DNA of 64,000 nt. It comes from Streptomyces nodosus. Its GTDB lineage: Bacteria > Actinomycetota > Actinomycetes > Streptomycetales > Streptomycetaceae. Shown in pieces: positions 15,373-23,703 of this stretch. Location of the stretch: NCBI RefSeq assembly GCF_008704995.1, contig NZ_CP023747.1, forward strand, positions 4,805,501 to 4,869,500, read 5' to 3'. Below the pieces are notes generated by a model. The model was not told the origin of the DNA and searched no databases. It was given only the letters and a program-made list of their open reading frames with translations. Every line of letters starts with the position of its first letter. Position 1 is the first letter of the stretch. Made by a program: the position numbers and the translations under genes.

Positions 15373-16761
15373 TCAGGCAAGTCGGTTGTCGGGTGCGGAG
15401 CCGTCGGATGTGGCGGCGGAGATTTTCGGTCGACTGCTGTCGCGGTCGGCGATCGTCGGGAGCGCCGTGCGCCGGTACATCCTGGCAACGGCGGCGCACT
15501 GCAGGGCCATGGATGCTGCCATGGCCACGCAGATGCCGGGCAGCCCTGACCCCGACAGGCCGTACGCGAGCGCCAGTTGTAGCATCACCCCGCACGTGGT
15601 GATCCGCGCAAGGGCGGGGCTGCCCCCGCTGCCTTCGAACACCCCGCCCAGTGCGATGAAACAGGCGAGCAGGACCAGGTACGGCCCCAGGCATCGCAGG
15701 TAGAGCGTGCCGGCCTCGGCTACCGCGCCTTCACTGCCGAACGCCCGCATGATCCAGGGCCCGGCGGTGAGCAGCGCCAGCGCGGCTGCGAGTCCCAGAG
15801 TCCCGGCGAGAAGCAGCGTCTGCCGCCCGATGGCCTGCTGCTCGTCCTGTCCGGTGCCGAGCAGGTGGGAGGTGCGGTTGGCGGCGGCTTGACGTACCGA
15901 GTAGAAGGCCATGGTCGCGACGTACATGGCCTTGGTCGCGATTCCGTAGGCGGCGACTTCGGTGACACCGATCCGGGCGACGATCGCTACGAGGGCGAGT
16001 GCACCCGTCATCCGCACGACGAAATCGGCTGACATGGGCAACCCCGTCGCGGCGACCCCACGGGCATCGGAACCGAGTGAACCCGTCCGGTTCAGGGGCG
16101 TCCTGGCTGCCTGCCGTAGGACGGCGTTGCGGCGCAGCGTGATGAATCCGCAGGCAAGCGCAACCGTCCGGCCCAGCACGGTGGCGATCGCGGCTCCACG
16201 GACCCCGAGCCCGAGCCCGAGGATGAGCAGAGGGTCCAGCACGAGGATCAGTCCGTTGGCGAGCATGGCGAGTCTCATCGGGGTACGGGTGTCGCCCGTG
16301 CCTTTGAGGATGCCGTCGATGACGTTGGTCGCGTAGAACACCGCGATTCCCGGCAGCGCGATCGAGAAGTAGCCGGTGGCGAGGGGCAGCGAGCTGTCTT
16401 CGCCGCCCCCGAGCACGAGTCGGGCGAGCGGCTCGCGACACAGGAACCCGCCTATGGCGACGACGGGCGTGACGGTCGCCCACAGTGTCCAGCCGCCGCG
16501 CACGGCGGAGCGCATCGCTGCCGGATCCTCCGCGCCTCTGGCCCGTGCGACCAGCACGGTCATGCCCGACCCGGCGACGAGGATGACGCCGAGCAGCAGG
16601 TTCTCCAGGTTGGTGGCGACGGCCACCGCGGCGACCGCTTCCCCGCCGAGCCTCGCCACCCAGACCATGTTGATGGTTCCGGCTGTGACGCCCGCGAGTA
16701 GTTCGAAGTAGACCGGATACGCCAGCGACACCAGCTTGCGCCGGTGCTCTGTTGCCCTCAT
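15373..16761 (-). CDS. MATE family multidrug/metabolite efflux transporter
   Basis: A 462-residue integral membrane protein with about twelve hydrophobic helices in two similar halves, as in MATE (NorM/DinF) exporters. Family text includes LAYPVYFELLAGVTAGTINM, VAVATNLENLLLGVILVAGS, IDGILKGTGDTRTPM and, in the second half, AAYGIATKAMYVATMAFYS and FEGSGGSPALARI. It should export cationic drugs or metabolites by H+ or Na+ antiport. It diverges from the padR gene, and the shared region holds a perfect palindrome, so PadR control is likely. ATG 16761 is preceded by a purine-rich AGAGGGGG. Its C-terminal codons run to within a few bases of the cassette's left junction. Confidence 0.92.
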   Translation of the reverse strand: MRATEHRRKLVSLAYPVYFELLAGVTAGTINMVWVARLGGEAVAAVAVATNLENLLLGVILVAGSGMTVLVARARGAEDPAAMRSAVRGGWTLWATVTPVVAIGGFLCREPLARLVLGGGEDSSLPLATGYFSIALPGIAVFYATNVIDGILKGTGDTRTPMRLAMLANGLILVLDPLLILGLGLGVRGAAIATVLGRTVALACGFITLRRNAVLRQAARTPLNRTGSLGSDARGVAATGLPMSADFVVRMTGALALVAIVARIGVTEVAAYGIATKAMYVATMAFYSVRQAAANRTSHLLGTGQDEQQAIGRQTLLLAGTLGLAAALALLTAGPWIMRAFGSEGAVAEAGTLYLRCLGPYLVLLACFIALGGVFEGSGGSPALARITTCGVMLQLALAYGLSGSGLPGICVAMAASMALQCAAVARMYRRTALPTIADRDSSRPKISAATSDGSAPDNRLA

Positions 16762-16771
16762 GCGCGCGCCC

Positions 16772-16814
16772 CCTCTTTTCGCTGTACCTCGAATAGAGGT
16801 ACAGCGAAAAGAGG
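16772..16814. promoter_or_regulatory. Perfect 19-bp inverted repeat operator between mate and padR
   Basis: Arms cctcttttcgctgtacctc (16772-16790) and gaggtacagcgaaaagagg (16796-16814) are exact complements around gaata. This lies 10 bp from the MATE start and 60 bp from the PadR start. PadR repressors bind such dyads; by position this one could shut off both genes. Confidence 0.8.
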
Positions 16815-16873
16815 TAGCATGACCAAACGGGACGGGCAAGTGTCCGGACGGGCGCAGGAAGGGGTTCGGCCGC

Positions 16874-17398
16874 ATGCTGGAGCTGTCGATTCTGGGTTTC
16901 CTCTTCGAGGAGTCCTTGCACGGGTATGAGTTGAAGGCCCGCATCCAGGGCCTCAGTGGCCACATTCGCCCCGTCAGTGACGGCGCGCTCTACCCGGCCA
17001 TCACCCGGCTGGTGAAGGCGGGTCTGGTCGAGCAGCGCACCGAGCCGGGAAGCGGTGCGGCGCCTCGGCGGATTCTTTCCCTCACCGAGGCGGGCCGCGT
17101 TGACCTGCAGGCCCGGCTCCGGGACCCCAAGGAAGTCGAAATCACCGATGGGCAGCGTTTTTTCACGCTGCTGGCATTCCTGCGGTACCTCCCCGACCGG
17201 GCAGGGCAGGCCGCAGTCCTTCGCCGCCGGCAGGCCTTTCTCGACACTCCGGCGAGCTTCTTCTACCGCGACGGCGAGCCGGTACGCGCCGAGGAGGCGC
17301 CGGATCTCTTCCGGCAGGGCATGCTGCGCATCGCCCGCGCGACGGGTGCCGAGGAGAAACAGTGGCTGGCCGAGGCGATTGCGACCCTGGAGGGCTGA
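16874..17398 (+). CDS. PadR family transcription regulator
   Basis: A 174-residue PadR protein. N-terminal winged helix: LELSILGFLFEESLHGYELK, VSDGALYPAITRLVKAGLVE, then the wing EPGSGAAPRRILSLTEAGR. The remaining ~90 residues form the helical dimerisation domain (FFTLLAFLRYLPDRAGQAA). PadR proteins typically repress an adjacent exporter and release DNA on binding the exported drug; here the adjacent target is the divergent MATE gene. ATG 16874 is the start that opens directly on the conserved LELSILG; GCAGGAAGGG lies upstream at slightly long spacing. A short open frame from ATG 16819 is in another phase and is not PadR. Confidence 0.9.
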   Translation: MLELSILGFLFEESLHGYELKARIQGLSGHIRPVSDGALYPAITRLVKAGLVEQRTEPGSGAAPRRILSLTEAGRVDLQARLRDPKEVEITDGQRFFTLLAFLRYLPDRAGQAAVLRRRQAFLDTPASFFYRDGEPVRAEEAPDLFRQGMLRIARATGAEEKQWLAEAIATLEG

Positions 17399-17473
17399 GA
17401 CCGGCCCGGCGGACGCGTGCCGGTCTCGTTAAGGTCCTGCCTGACGCGGGTTCCGGATGGCGAAGGCGGAGTG

Positions 17474-17896
17474 ATGACGGTCCTGATCGACACGGTGGCG
17501 TGGGTGCGTGTGGAGAACGGCAGGATTCTCTGCGCCAGGCCCCGGGGAAAGGACGTCTTCTACATCCCTGGTGGCAAGCGGGAGGGCGCGGAGAGCGATC
17601 TGGAGACCCTGCTCCGTGAGATCAAGGAGGAGCTGACCGTGCTCCTCGACCCGGACAGTGCGCTGCATGTGGGCACGTACGAGGCCGATATGCCCGATCT
17701 GCCGGGCGGTGCTGTGGTGCGTATGAGCTGCTACACCGCGGACTACCGGGGGAGCTTGGCGGTGAGCAGTGAGATCGAGGAGATGGCCTGGTTCTCGTAC
17801 GCGGACCGTCCTTTGGTGCCACCGGTCGACCAGCTGCTCTTCGACGACCTCAAGGCCGCCGGCGAATTGGGGTGCCCTCGCGGAAGAAGAGGTTGA
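17474..17896 (+). CDS. NUDIX hydrolase carried on the cassette
   Basis: A 140-residue NUDIX protein. The NUDIX box reads GGKREGAESDLETLLREIKE plus ELTV, fitting Gx5Ex7REUxEExGU apart from Thr in place of the last Gly. Upstream strands are VAWVRVENGRILCARPRGKD and VFYIPGG. The likely reaction is hydrolysis of a nucleoside diphosphate linked to another group; the substrate is not identifiable. It follows padR by 75 bp and is probably co-transcribed. ATG 17474 is preceded by GAAGGCGGAG; a GTG at 17471 is an alternative. It is not the continuation of the interrupted NUDIX gene, from which it differs in sequence. Confidence 0.85.
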   Translation: MTVLIDTVAWVRVENGRILCARPRGKDVFYIPGGKREGAESDLETLLREIKEELTVLLDPDSALHVGTYEADMPDLPGGAVVRMSCYTADYRGSLAVSSEIEEMAWFSYADRPLVPPVDQLLFDDLKAAGELGCPRGRRG

Positions 17897-18203
17897 TCCG
17901 GGGGTCGGGACGGCCCGACGGCGACAGGATGGCGGGGGTGCCGTGCCGGGCTCCGTCACGGGTGGTGCGGGTGTGCAGGTCTCCGAAAAGCGGAGAGATC
18001 GAGAGCCTCTGCCGGCGGCAAGGCCGAGCCCGGCGAGACCCCCGAGGGCGCCCTGGTGCGCGAGCTGTGACGCTCCGGGGGTCCGGCCCTGCCTACGCCG
18101 TTCGTGGCACGGTGTGCCCCGGTGCGCGGTAAGGCTCAGTCGATATCGGGTATGTGCCAAGTAACCCCATGAAACCGGACATGGGGGGCTTCTGGGCCTG
18201 GGA
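17897..18203. other. Non-coding stretch spanning the right cassette junction
   Basis: About 300 bp. It contains ~115 bp of unassigned cassette DNA, the junction at 18012-18017, the displaced NUDIX fragment and then ~130 bp before the next gene. A short AT-richer segment near 18140-18180 may hold the promoter of the following ATPase gene. No complete gene is visible. Confidence 0.5.
18012..18070 (+). pseudogene. Displaced middle fragment of the interrupted NUDIX gene
   Basis: In one frame the bases read GGKAEPGETPEGALVREL and then a stop. This is the NUDIX box that should follow WELPG in the fragment ending at 15368. Joining 15368 to 18018 across the shared ccggcg restores phase exactly. The text stops where REEL would be expected, so the 3' third of the gene has also been lost or scrambled. 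Confidence 0.85.
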
Positions 18204-18611
18204 GTGATCGGCGTGCTCGACACCCAAGGTGAAAGCGCCGAGTGGACGTTCCCCGCAGATCCCGGTGCGGTCCGTACCGCCCGAGCCGTGGTCCGGGGAC
18301 AACTGCGCACCTGGGGGCTCGAGACACTCGGTGACGTCGCCGCACTCCTGGTCAGCGAGCTGGTGACCAACTCGCTCCGGCATGCCGCCGGGCCCATCGG
18401 GGTGCGTCTGGTGCGCCCGGGCGACGCCGCGCCCCGGCTGCTCGTCGAGGTCTCCGACCCGCTTCCCGATCCGCCCCGTGAGCGCCTCGCCCGGGTGGAC
18501 GACGAGAACGGCCGGGGGCTCCAACTGGTCGCGCACTCCTCGCGCCGCTGGGGCACCCGGCCGGCCGACTCCGGCAAGACGGTCTGGTTCGAACTCGCCG
18601 TCCCCGGCTGA
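18204..18611 (+). CDS. Anti-sigma-factor-type ATPase (HATPase_c_2, RsbW-like)
   Basis: A 135-residue single-domain protein of the RsbW/SpoIIAB-like GHKL family. N box: LLVSELVTNSLRHAAG; G1-like VEVSDPLP; G2-like ENGRGLQLVAHSS; end GKTVWFELAVPG. Such proteins bind sigma factors or phosphorylate anti-sigma antagonists. The C-terminal domain of the large phosphatase encoded 300 bp downstream carries almost the same motifs, which suggests duplication and a shared pathway. GTG at 18204 is chosen as the first start before the conserved region; a second GTG three codons later is equally plausible. Confidence 0.88.
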   Translation: MIGVLDTQGESAEWTFPADPGAVRTARAVVRGQLRTWGLETLGDVAALLVSELVTNSLRHAAGPIGVRLVRPGDAAPRLLVEVSDPLPDPPRERLARVDDENGRGLQLVAHSSRRWGTRPADSGKTVWFELAVPG

Positions 18612-18909
18612 CCGCCGGCCCGCGGCGGGCGTGCCGTCCGCGGTCGACGAGGTGGTCCCGGCGGGGGCGCACGCGCCGTCGCGCCCCCCGGACCGAATGG
18701 ATCACGCCACGGAAGGTGACGTAAGTCCTTGGTTCGAGGGTGCCTCACCTGGTTAGAAGACTGGGAGTATGACCCGGCCGGTCCAAAAACCATCGGAACC
18801 GGGCTGTGATCGTGAACACCGTGTGGTGCGGCACCGTAGTGCTGGATACTGCGGGCAGCCGCCCCCGGTGACCGGTGCCGGACGCGGTGAGCTGGAGGGG
18901 ACGGTTCGC

Positions 18910-21516
18910 GTGAGCGAGATACCAGCGAAGGCCACGGAGTCCGAGGACCCGTCGGAGGGCGCGAGGCCGGGGGCCGCGGCCTCCTCCGCCATGGCCTTGG
19001 CACCGCATGGCACGAGCGGCACCGTCTGGCAGAGCAGTCCTCCCGGCTCCCTCTACGACTACATCAAGGTCGCCTCGTTCTCCGTCGGCCCCGACGGGCT
19101 CGTCGAACAGTGGAGTCTGCGGGCCGAGCGGCTCTTCGGCATCCCGCACGAGCGGGCCGTCGGCATGGACCCCGTCGAGGCGTTCGTCGACCCCGAGCTG
19201 CACGAGCGGGGCCGGCGCAAGATGGCCGAGATTCTCGACGGCCGGGAGTGGACCGGGACCATTCCCTTCCGGCTGCCGGGGAGCCGTGGGACGCAAGGGC
19301 TCGCCGAGGTCTATGTGATGCCCACCACGACCCAGGGCGGCGAACGGGCCGCGGTGTGCCTCATCGTCGACATCCACACGCTCCGTGGCATCGAGACCGA
19401 CCTGGCCGCCTCGCAGGCGATTTTCGGTCAATCTCCCTTCGGATTCCTGCTGATAGACCCCCAGCTGCGGGTACGGCGCGCCAACCGGCGGTTCGCCTCC
19501 ACCTTCGGAGGCGTGCCCGACGACCACCGCGGCCGCTGCGTCCACGACTATCTCCAGCCCCCGGAGGCGGAACGCGTCACCGCGACGCTGCGCCGCGTCC
19601 TGAGGACCGGCGAGCCGGTCACGGACATGCATGTCACGGGCTTCGTCCCGGGCTCCGAGGAACGCAAGCACTGGTCCGTCAACCTCTACCGGGTGCACAG
19701 CGGAAGCGGCCGGCCCATCGGGATCGCCTGGCTCGCCACGGATGTCACCGGCCGCCGCGCCGCCGCCCGGGAGGCCGCCGCCGCCCGCCGCAACCTGGCC
19801 CTCCTCAACGAGGCCGGCGCCCGCATAGGCAACTCCCTCGATCTGGAGACCACCGCGCGCGAACTCCTCGATGTGGTGGTGCCCGGCTTCTGCGACCTGG
19901 CCTCCGTCGACCTCCACCAGGGGCTGCTGGCCGGCGACGAGACCCCGCAGGGCCTGGCAGACGGCAGCGCCGACCTGCGCCGGGTCGCGTTCGCCAGCGC
20001 CGTCGCCGACGCGCCGTTCGTGGGCGGACCCGAACCCGTCCCGGTCGGCGCCGTCCACCACTACTCCTTCAACTCGCCCAATGCGGCCGCCCTGCGCAGC
20101 GGCCGCCCCCGGCTGATCACCGCAGAGGGCGGCGGCCTGATCCAGTCCACGCTCGCGGTCCCGATGGTCGCGCACGACACCGTGGTCGGCCTCGCCAAGT
20201 TCTCCCGCACCAAGGGCAGCGAGCCGTTCGGGGAACGCGACCGGGCGCTCGCCGTGGAACTGGCCGCACGCGCCGCGGTCTGTATCGACAACGCCCGGCT
20301 CTACCGCCGCGAGCACGAACGGGCGTTGATCCTGCAACGGTCCCTGCTGCCGCCGGGCGACCCGGAGGCCTCCGGGCTCGACATCGCCTGCCGCTATCTG
20401 CCGGGCAACGCGGCCACCGGACGGCCCAGCGAGGTGGGCGGCGACTGGTTCGACGTCATCGAACTCCCCGGGCACCGCACGGCACTGGTCGTCGGCGACG
20501 TCATGGGCCGGGGGCTGCGCGCCGCCGTGGCCATGGGCGAACTCCGCACGGCCGTACGGACCTTGGCCCAGCTCGACCTCGAACCCGCCGAAGTCCTCGC
20601 ACAGCTGGACGAGATCGCCCGCGGCCTCGGCGCCCCCGGCGGCGTCCAGCAGGCCACCCGCGCCGCTCGCCGGCCCCGCGAGGCGGACCTGTCCGAGGTG
20701 TACCTGGCGACCTGTGTGTACGCGGTCTACGACGCGGTGACACGCCGCTGCACCTTCGCCAACGCGGGCCATCTGCCGCCGGTGCTGGTGGAACCGGGCG
20801 AGCCCGCGCTGATGCTGGACGTGCCGCCCGGAATGCCGCTCGGCGTGGGCGGCGAGCCGTTCGAGGAGGTGGAGGTCGAACTGCCGGAGGGCTCACTGCT
20901 GGCGCTCTACACCGACGGCCTCGTCGAGTCCCGTGACCATCCGCTGGACGAGGGACTGCGGGCGTTCGTGGGCGCGCTGACCGACCCGAGCAGTCCCCTC
21001 GAGGACGTCTGCGACCATGTCCTGCGCACCCTCGGCAGCCACCACGGCGAGGACGACATCGCGCTGCTGATGGCACGGGTCCAGGGGCTGCCCGCCGAGT
21101 CCGTCGGCGACTGGACGCTGCCGCGCGAGCCCCGCAGCGTGGGGCGGGCCCGGGAGTACGCGCGCGGCCAGCTGCTCGCCTGGGACCTGGAGCCGCTGGT
21201 GGACACCACGGAACTGCTCGTCAGCGAGCTGGTCACCAACGCCCTGCGGTACGGCGAGGGGGAGATCAGACTACGGCTGCTGCTCGACCGGACGCTGGTG
21301 TGCGAGGTGTGGGACTCCGGGCTGGTGCAGCCCCGCAGACGGCGCGCCCGGGACACCGACGAGGGGGGCCGCGGACTGCAACTGGTCGGCCTGCTCTCCG
21401 CGGCCTGGGGCTCCCGCCGCACCCCGCACGGCAAGACGGTGTGGTTCGAACTCCCGCTGCCGGACGGCGGGAACGCCCTCAAGGACCCGGCGGAGGCCCT
21501 GCTGAGCCTCTACTAG
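18910..21516 (+). CDS. PAS-PAS-GAF-PP2C(SpoIIE)-ATPase signalling phosphatase
   Basis: An 868-residue multidomain protein. PAS at about 52-160 (VASFSVGPDGLVEQWS), PAS at 168-282 (GQSPFGFLLIDPQLRVRRAN), GAF at 298-465, a SpoIIE/PP2C phosphatase at 498-728 (EVGGDWFDVIELPG, VVGDVMGRG, CTFANAGHLPP, LALYTDGLVESRD, EDDIALLMAR) and an RsbW-like ATPase at 735-852 (LLVSELVTNALRYGEG, GGRGLQLVGL, GKTVWFELPL). The metal-binding Asp residues of PP2C are present. It has both halves of a partner-switching module: phosphatase for an anti-sigma antagonist and an ATPase domain. GTG 18910 is chosen for its GGAGGGG; an upstream ATG at 18769 would add an unconserved leader. Its last 38 bp overlap the convergent gene. 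Confidence 0.93.
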   Translation: MSEIPAKATESEDPSEGARPGAAASSAMALAPHGTSGTVWQSSPPGSLYDYIKVASFSVGPDGLVEQWSLRAERLFGIPHERAVGMDPVEAFVDPELHERGRRKMAEILDGREWTGTIPFRLPGSRGTQGLAEVYVMPTTTQGGERAAVCLIVDIHTLRGIETDLAASQAIFGQSPFGFLLIDPQLRVRRANRRFASTFGGVPDDHRGRCVHDYLQPPEAERVTATLRRVLRTGEPVTDMHVTGFVPGSEERKHWSVNLYRVHSGSGRPIGIAWLATDVTGRRAAAREAAAARRNLALLNEAGARIGNSLDLETTARELLDVVVPGFCDLASVDLHQGLLAGDETPQGLADGSADLRRVAFASAVADAPFVGGPEPVPVGAVHHYSFNSPNAAALRSGRPRLITAEGGGLIQSTLAVPMVAHDTVVGLAKFSRTKGSEPFGERDRALAVELAARAAVCIDNARLYRREHERALILQRSLLPPGDPEASGLDIACRYLPGNAATGRPSEVGGDWFDVIELPGHRTALVVGDVMGRGLRAAVAMGELRTAVRTLAQLDLEPAEVLAQLDEIARGLGAPGGVQQATRAARRPREADLSEVYLATCVYAVYDAVTRRCTFANAGHLPPVLVEPGEPALMLDVPPGMPLGVGGEPFEEVEVELPEGSLLALYTDGLVESRDHPLDEGLRAFVGALTDPSSPLEDVCDHVLRTLGSHHGEDDIALLMARVQGLPAESVGDWTLPREPRSVGRAREYARGQLLAWDLEPLVDTTELLVSELVTNALRYGEGEIRLRLLLDRTLVCEVWDSGLVQPRRRRARDTDEGGRGLQLVGLLSAAWGSRRTPHGKTVWFELPLPDGGNALKDPAEALLSLY

Positions 21517-23167
21517 CCGGGCCCGTCCCGGGCGGATCGGCCTCCGGAGAGCCGGTGCCGGGCGGGGCCGTTCCCGGAGGGTGCTGCGGCCGCACCGGCC
21601 GGAACAGCCCGCCGCCGTCCCTGCGGCCCCGGGTGCCCGGTCCTCCGTAGCTCGCGGGCCCGCCGTCGCCCGGGTGCCCGGTGCGATCGCCCCGGCGGTG
21701 GGGGGCGTCGAGCAGGATCCCGCCCAGCACGGCGCCGCCCGTCCACAGGCCCTCCCCGTACGGGGTGCCGTGCACCCGTACGTCCCGCTCCGCGAGCTGT
21801 CCGGCCTGCCGGGCGAGGGTGTCGGCCGCACAGGCGTAGACGAGGGCCTCGGCCGGCGCAGGGACGGGCGGGGCGTCCGTGTTCTCCGCCCGGCGCAGCA
21901 GGCGCTCCGCCTCCGCGAGCCGGGTCCTCGCCTCGCGGCCGACGGCACCGCGCCGCGTCGTCACCCGGTCCGAGGCGGCACCGACGGTGCTGCGGGCCAC
22001 GACCAGGGCCCGCTGGAGCCGACCGAGGGCGCGCGAACCCTCCGGCGCACGGTGCGAGGCCCGGTCCAGTCCGGCCGTCGCCTGCTCGATCCGGCGCAGC
22101 GCGCCCACCGGGTCGTACCGCCCCCCGACGTCCCGCGCGCCGGCGCTCCCCGTGCCGCGGGCGTCCTCCGCACCGGCGGCTCCGGCCGGCTCGCCCCGCA
22201 CCGCCGCCAGCACCGACTCCCCGTGCGCCACCCGCCCGCGCAGATCCGCCCGGACGGTCGCGGTGCCCAGCAGTGCGCGGGCCGCCGCCAGATCGGCCTC
22301 GGCGGAGTCCAGGGCGGCGGGCAGTTCGGCCGTGGCGCGGGACAGGTCCGAGGCGAGCCGGGCGATACCGTCCAGGAACAGAGCCGCCTGGTCGACCGCG
22401 GCCTCGGCGGCGCGCAGCAGCACCACCGCGTTCCCCGTCTCCGCCCGGTCCATGGCCTGGCGGGACCGGTTGAGACAGGTCATGGCGAAGATCAGCCGGT
22501 CTTTCGCCTGCTCGTCATGGCCCGCCACCGGCAGCCGCGCGGAGAGTGCGAACCGCTCCCGCAGCCCGGCGAGCGTGCCGTCCGCCTCCGCCACCCGCGC
22601 CGCCACCTCCCGGAATCGCGCCTCCGTGCGCTCCAGGGTCTCCCCCGTCGTCTGCTCCGGCGCCCGCATCAGATCGAACCCGGCCGCCTCGTCGTCCAGC
22701 CGCCGACCCGCCGTCTCGCACCGCGCGACGATCTCCTCCAGCAGTTCCCGTGCCTTTCCCTCCCCGTCGTCGAGCCGCTGCCGCGCCTCGAAGGCCAGGC
22801 CGAGCTCCGTGGCGGCGGACTCCACCGCCGCCGCCTGGGCCTGAACCGCTTCGTGCCCCAAGTGCCGTTCGGCGTGTCCGAGTTCCTCCCGGCTGGTGCG
22901 CACGCAGTCGTCGGTCGCGACGAGCGACCGCGTGGCCCTCCGGTCCAGTTCGTCCAGGGACACGAGGGTGGGCAGGCCCGGCAGGCCCCCGCCGGGCGTG
23001 GTGCGCCGCGTCGCGCGCAGCCTCCGCCGCACCGCCGTCGACACGGCCACCGCCACGGCGGCGACCGCGGCGGCCAGCGGCAGCGCCAGGTCGGCGGGGG
23101 AGGCCGGGTGCTGCCCGGCGCCGGCCACCAGCGCGATCGCCGGAGCCGGTACCGCCCCGCACACCAT
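21479..23167 (-). CDS. Coiled-coil membrane protein of unknown function
   Basis: A 562-residue protein. One membrane segment lies at about 26-46 (DLALPLAAAVAAVAVAVSTA), followed by ~400 residues of Ala/Arg/Glu-rich helix with heptad character and then a short conserved-looking YGEGLWTGGAVLGGILLDAP and a Gly/Pro-rich disordered tail. The tail motif resembles the end of actinobacterial TPM-domain membrane proteins, but no TPM domain is seen at the N-terminus. ATG 23167 has GGAGGG five bases upstream; GTG 23182 is an alternative. It follows a small partner gene on the same strand and overlaps the convergent phosphatase gene at its 3' end. Role unknown; an envelope scaffold is possible. Confidence 0.75.
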   Translation of the reverse strand: MVCGAVPAPAIALVAGAGQHPASPADLALPLAAAVAAVAVAVSTAVRRRLRATRRTTPGGGLPGLPTLVSLDELDRRATRSLVATDDCVRTSREELGHAERHLGHEAVQAQAAAVESAATELGLAFEARQRLDDGEGKARELLEEIVARCETAGRRLDDEAAGFDLMRAPEQTTGETLERTEARFREVAARVAEADGTLAGLRERFALSARLPVAGHDEQAKDRLIFAMTCLNRSRQAMDRAETGNAVVLLRAAEAAVDQAALFLDGIARLASDLSRATAELPAALDSAEADLAAARALLGTATVRADLRGRVAHGESVLAAVRGEPAGAAGAEDARGTGSAGARDVGGRYDPVGALRRIEQATAGLDRASHRAPEGSRALGRLQRALVVARSTVGAASDRVTTRRGAVGREARTRLAEAERLLRRAENTDAPPVPAPAEALVYACAADTLARQAGQLAERDVRVHGTPYGEGLWTGGAVLGGILLDAPHRRGDRTGHPGDGGPASYGGPGTRGRRDGGGLFRPVRPQHPPGTAPPGTGSPEADPPGTGPASRGSAGPPPGP

Positions 23168-23197
23168 GGGTGCCCTCCGCACGGCGCCGCTCCCGCT

Positions 23198-23485
23198 TCA
23201 GGGGGCGTGCCGGTCCCGGGCGCCGAGGCCCTCGTCGTCCGAGTCCGTCCACAGGGCGGCGTCGTACGGGGTGTCGGAGATGGTGACCAGATCGGGCCGC
23301 CGGGCCGAGGCGTTGGAGGCCGAGTCCCGCAGCAGTGCCACGCTGTCGCGGAGATGGTCGGCGTCGACACGGACGCGGCGTGTGTCGAGCCCGCCGCCGC
23401 CCATCTGCTGTTCCAGCCGCCCGAGCGACCGGTACAGATCGTCGAGGCAGCGCTGGACCGATGTCAGTTCGTCGTACACGGACAT
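23198..23485 (-). CDS. Small helical protein upstream of the coiled-coil membrane protein
   Basis: A 95-residue protein: SVYDELTSVQRCLDDLYRSL, GRLEQQMGGGGLDTRRVRVD, then HLRDSVALLRDS and a polar tail. It is predicted to be an amphipathic helical hairpin with no signal or membrane segment. The 30-bp gap to the coiled-coil gene and the same orientation make an operon likely. I do not recognise the family. ATG 23485 is preceded by GCGAGG. Confidence 0.75.
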   Translation of the reverse strand: MSVYDELTSVQRCLDDLYRSLGRLEQQMGGGGLDTRRVRVDADHLRDSVALLRDSASNASARRPDLVTISDTPYDAALWTDSDDEGLGARDRHAP

Positions 23486-23703
23486 GACCCGACCTCGCTT
23501 CCAGGGGTCCTGGGTGATGAGCAGTTCGGATGAGCAGTTCGATGGGACCGTCCGGGTGGCCTTCCGGGATTTCGTCGCTGTGTCGGCCTAACCGCCCGAG
23601 TCTTTGCTCCCCGGTAGGTCATATATCTGATCAATATCAAATGCTTCCAAATCGGATCATAACCCCCTGCTCGTCGGCCGAGCGGCTCCCGGAGGTGGAC
23701 GTG

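Larger units (their letters stand above)
15369..18017. other. 2.65-kb inserted cassette: MATE exporter, PadR regulator, NUDIX hydrolase
   Basis: The segment lies between the two halves of a broken NUDIX gene. The hexamer ccggcg occurs at both junctions (15363-15368 and 18012-18017), either a short target duplication or microhomology. Its three genes form a self-contained unit with a shared divergent operator. No transposase, integrase or terminal inverted repeat is visible, so the insertion mechanism is unknown. Codon use in the MATE gene looks somewhat less GC3-biased than its neighbours, in line with recent transfer. Confidence 0.75.

Noticed and set aside
16819..16929. Short frame beginning at the first ATG after the palindrome
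   Set aside because: It is out of phase with the PadR gene and ends inside it; PadR homology begins exactly at 16874.
15369..18017. Classic insertion sequence or integron as the source of the cassette
   Set aside because: No transposase, integrase, terminal inverted repeats or attC-like site could be found at either junction.
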